DNA of 64,000 nucleotides, taken from NCBI RefSeq assembly GCF_001638985.1, contig NW_017265139.1:868001-932000 (forward strand). The letters are read 5' to 3'. This DNA comes from Phycomyces blakesleeanus NRRL 1555(-). Taxonomy: Eukaryota; Mucoromycota; Mucoromycetes; Mucorales; Phycomycetaceae. Below, piece after piece: positions 60,559 to 64,000 of this stretch. Numbering within the stretch: position 1 is the stretch's first letter; each line of letters begins with the position of its first letter. The position numbers and the translations under genes are program-made. The notes beneath the pieces were generated by a model. The model was not told the origin of the DNA. It saw only the letters and a list, made by a program, of their open reading frames with translations, and searched no databases.

Positions 60559-63119
60559 TATCGTGTCACATTTGCTTGAAATGATGTAGTGTCACCATGA
60601 TTTTTTGACACTCGAATATAATTAGATAAATATCTTTGCCCATTTTGTAAAATAAAGTATAATTCAAGGCAGAGTTGGTGTTTCTTTCGAGCAAATTAAG
60701 GTCTCTTTCCATGATAGTCGTGAGTGGTTAATTGCTGTGAAAAAAGCGTAGTTTGGGGAACGAAAATAGTGATTTTGCAATTTGTTCCTCATCAAGTTGC
60801 AATAATCCTGTCGTATTTATATCCGATTATTTGGTAATTGACTTTCCCACATATCCAATCGAGACCCAAGTTGCGTCCATATTATTCATCTATTGCCAAA
60901 AAGGCCAGTGTTGTTTTATTAATGTTTGATGCTCCATGATGCATTGACCTTGGTCTTGTAAATATGACGGCCTTTAACTGGCCTATCATTCACACTCGTC
61001 GACGTTCTAAGTAAAGTTATCGCCTGTGATCAATTTACTGAATCCCAAAGGTAACAAAATAATTTGATTTGGCTGAATTTCTCTTCAAACACAAGTATCG
61101 CTCATACAATCAAGGCAGGGGAATTGTCAGAGAATCATAAGTCTGTCATGTCGTGCAAGACCCGTAATCAAATAAACTCTTCGTTTAAGCTGTCTTGAAA
61201 TAGAGAGAATGAATGTGTCCAGGATGTTTCCAATGTTCCAATTCCCGTAGTAATTTGCATATTGTGTATCTTTTGCGGATAAAATAAAGTTAACAACAAC
61301 AACAAAAGAAACCCGAGGATTACATTGACAGGTTAGGTACAATTATATATAAATATATATATTATTAAATTGAAATAATTCAAAAGAATTTACAAAAGGC
61401 AAATTTGATAGCTAATACTGGAGCGCGTCAATATAATCAATGCTGTATACAGTACTATAACTAAAGACTGTACCAGTCTCGGCAATTAAAGTCTATAAAT
61501 CAGATATAGTCCATTTTGTCCCACTTTCTAAAAAGATTTAAAAGCAACGTCTGATTAACCTGTAATTTATAATAATTAAAACATAAAGTCTCTTACTCCA
61601 GCAAATGTCACCGCTTTTACTGTAAGCCGACGATGGCTTAAGAGAACGAATAAAATACCCTCTGGAAAGGTTAATTGGTCGTTGTGTTTTTTTTTTAAAA
61701 AAAAAATTCGATTGTTTTGATTGCCCTTTTATTTAACTCTTGAAGCTATCAGTGATTCCACGGGGCCTACTTTTTTCTTGTGGGACACGACGTTTCTGTT
61801 TATTACTGCGATTTTTTGTTTAAAAAATAAAATAAAATAATAATTGTAGCACATTTTTGTTGAATTTGCTAAAATAGAATAAGCATCTTTTTATTTATTC
61901 GTATTTTATTCCTATACATTTTCAATTGAACGGAAATAGATGGATTAAAAGGCAATTTGAGAGAAAAATCTTCTTTTCAAAGATTCTCATGAATACACGG
62001 CTATTTTTATTTTCTTGCTGTTAAATAATATTAATAAGGACAGTAATGATAAGAAAAGACAATACGTCTTTTACCATGAGTCTAAATATTTGTGTGTGTG
62101 TTTACGATTGAGAATGTACTTCTTGTAAGCCTACTCTCATAAGTTGGGCCCAATAAAGGAAAAGACAAGACAAAAGTATAGGACCATTGACTTTATTTAC
62201 AAGCATATATTTTAATATCTATCCAAAGAAGGTGCGTAAGACTTGAACTTTTGTATGTCTCTATCAAGAAATGTTTTGCTGGCAAGGTTTGGTAAAATAG
62301 AAATAAGCTCTCGTTCTGCATTGCTTATTTACTTTATTAATGTGTTTCATATCTTCCCCTTCTTTATCTCCTTTTCTCTTAATAATATTTATTAACAAGA
62401 TTCATCTGGTCATTTAATTGTAATTTTTATTTTGTTTTTTCATTGGTCGAATGAGATGGGTGTTGAACTAATAGAGTAAAATATTTTAGACCAATCAGAG
62501 TCGATTATTCTTCATTTGAATCATCTGTCCATACATCACTGGTACTTTTTGTTGAAAACAAACAGAGAAAGGATCATCAAAGTGTCAATAAAGTGTAAAT
62601 ATATATAATTTTTTTAGAGAGAGAAAAAAAAAAGAAAAAGGCCGTTATTTAGACTCAATTTATACCTCTTTATATTTACCAATTTGTTCTTCTATATCTT
62701 GGGTTGGCTTAGCTTGGCTTAGCTTGGCTTATAATATTATGTGAGTTGCCACCGAACCAAGTCATTCCAAATAGCCTTTATATAAGAATATATGTATGTA
62801 AAATATTCGTGCTAGAGAAATGCAAATTATTGAGGTGACAATAAAAAAAAAGTAATAAAGGTACATCTGATGACGCTAGGTATATCCACAATAGGCAATT
62901 GATAGACGTCATGGTTGTCAAAGAATCATCTCGCTATTCAGGACCTTCTTTTTTAACTCTTCATTTTATTTTCCCGCTTAAAGTTAGGTGATTAAGGTAA
63001 AAGCAAAAAAATAAGAAAAGAAAAGAAATCAATAACCTTTTTTTTGGTTTTGTTTCTTCTTCTTCTTACTTTACTTCTTTGGACTCCTTTTTGTACAAAC
63101 ACATAAAGATAGATAAAGA
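60559..63119. other. Large intergenic region, promoter of arrestin-like gene
   Basis: No gene recognised. A T10A10 tract (61687-61706), GGCTTAGCTT repeats (62706-62731) and, nearer the gene, CCAAT-type motifs (62491) and GACGTCAT near 62906. The 60600-61300 part has less AT bias but no coherent ORF; it might be an old decayed element. Confidence 0.5.
62703..62731. repeat. GGCTTAGCTT tandem repeat
   Basis: Three units of GGCTTAGCTT-type sequence, about 400 bases upstream of the arrestin-like ATG. Confidence 0.7.
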
Positions 63120-64000
63120 ATGAATACCATATCTTCTACAAACACTATGCTGACGTCTTCAGATAACTCTACCTCAAGTTCAAATTCCTCTCGAAGAATA
63201 TCACAGCACATCACCGATATCGTATCCGGAAACTCTTCCAATCGAACCAAAAACCATTCGATGCCTCCTACTCCAAACCCCTCGGAAATAAAGCCTAGTG
63301 AGATGACTATTGAAATCGAAGGAGGTCACCAGCTTATCATTCGACCAAATAGAGTTGTACGAGGTAAGATGTACAAGATATTTGAATCTGGTTTGAAATA
63401 CATACATGGTATATAAATATTGATGAATCTATTACTTCTTTTTATATAAAGGCCACGTTGTATTGATAACTATGGCGCGTATATACGCCAGTCAAATACG
63501 TATAAAGGTAAGATGATAAAAATTCCAACAGCAACAACAAAAATAGTTTGAATTAAAAAAAAATGAAAAATCGATAATAGTTTAGAGCTGAAGAGACTGC
63601 AACAGTCAAGGTGCGAGAGTCTGGATTGGACACCAAGATTGACCGCATTGACCAAATGACAACCACATACTTTGAAATTGACTCAAAAATATGGGGAAGT
63701 GAAACTAGTGGTGAGTAAAGCATTAAATGAAAGAGTTTTGATATGATATAAGCCCTACACTATTCAAAGGCTAGGTTTATTCATCTCTCTATATTTATAT
63801 GCGTGTGTTTTCGTAGCATTCTCACTCAATCCATGGCAAGTTATTGAACCTGGAGAGCATCGTTATCCATTTGCAATGAAGGTACAGTAAAAAGCATGAT
63901 TGGTTGATATGTATGGGAGTGTAATGAGTTAAATTAGTCTCTTGATGAGGGAAGAGAGAGAGAGAGAGAGAGAGCGAAAGAGAGGTTTCAGTTTCTCTTG
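63120..64000 (+). CDS. Arrestin-like N-terminal domain protein (3' truncated by window)
   Basis: Visible exons 63120-63363, 63452-63507, 63581-63710 and 63817-63881, with the next intron opening at 63882; the gene runs off the window. After a Ser/Thr-rich first ~60 residues comes EIEGGHQLIIRPNRVVRGHV, then FRAEETATVKV, YFEIDSKIWGSE and LNPWQVIEPGEHRYPFAMK, the strands and Pro-Gly-x-His/Tyr-Pro-Phe turn of the arrestin N-lobe in alpha-arrestins (ART/ROD family, ubiquitin-ligase adaptors for transporter endocytosis). PY motifs that would bind Rsp5 are not in the visible part. About 165 residues are seen. Confidence 0.82.

Noticed and set aside
60590..61300. Possible decayed transposase between MITEs and arrestin-like gene
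   Set aside because: No DDE/DDD motif or continuous frame recognised on either strand.

Overview
This is a nuclear, AT-rich eukaryotic window. Its genes have many short (about 55-230 nt) GT-AG introns, proteins with close fungal relatives, and long AT-rich intergenic spaces full of microsatellites and small inverted-repeat elements. Gene content (SPX-phosphate carrier, STB6-like, IMA1, Rrm4-like, arrestin-like, Zn2Cys6 factor) and style point to a filamentous fungus, most likely an early-diverging Mucoromycota/Mucorales species (Phycomyces-like). That placement is inference; no rRNA or other marker is present.

Layout. 1-1300: 3' end of cytosolic/mitochondrial alanyl-tRNA synthetase. 3965-6346: SPX-domain phosphate carrier of the DASS/SLC13 type, with two CACGTG boxes upstream. 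8394-9176 (-): histidine phosphatase. 9384-10749: Mediator subunit MED6. 11055-11827 (-): SND3/PHO88. 12092-13725 (-): zinc-motif protein with an Mso1-like Sec1-binding segment. 16321-18390: ubiquitin-like-domain protein. 19587-21355 (-): TRAIP-like RING-H2 ligase. 22659-24847: IMA1/TMEM201 inner nuclear membrane protein. 26674-27977 (-) and 28417-32381 (+): exosome MTR3 and Golgi COG5, sharing a short divergent promoter with a CRE palindrome. 32657-36125 (-): three-RRM plus MLLE protein resembling Rrm4. 39957-41512: Zn2Cys6 factor with polyQ. 42118-43626 (-): mitochondrial carrier. 45481-49396: XPG/RAD2 nuclease. 49667-53063 (-): STB2/STB6-like protein. 55001-57369 (-): sucrose/alpha-glucoside transporter. 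57610-59593 (-): SAM methyltransferase with an Asn/Thr-rich tail. 63120-end: arrestin-like protein, running off the window.

The exon chains given for genes complete inside the window were joined by hand and each sums to a whole number of codons; splice sites are therefore well supported except where stated. The genes are ordinary, independent housekeeping loci with no operon-like logic. Loose functional themes are phosphate supply (SPX carrier), secretion and membrane traffic (SND3, Mso1-like, COG5, Rrm4-like, arrestin-like) and genome maintenance (XPG, TRAIP-like).

Mobile DNA is confined to intergenic space: at least six short non-autonomous terminal-inverted-repeat elements plus one solo terminus, including a ~293 bp family present twice in opposite orientations. 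I found no convincing transposase gene, tRNA, rRNA or CRISPR. The 100-N gap at 44664-44763 looks like an assembly artefact: the sequence left of it is a homopolymer-smeared copy of the sequence right of it.
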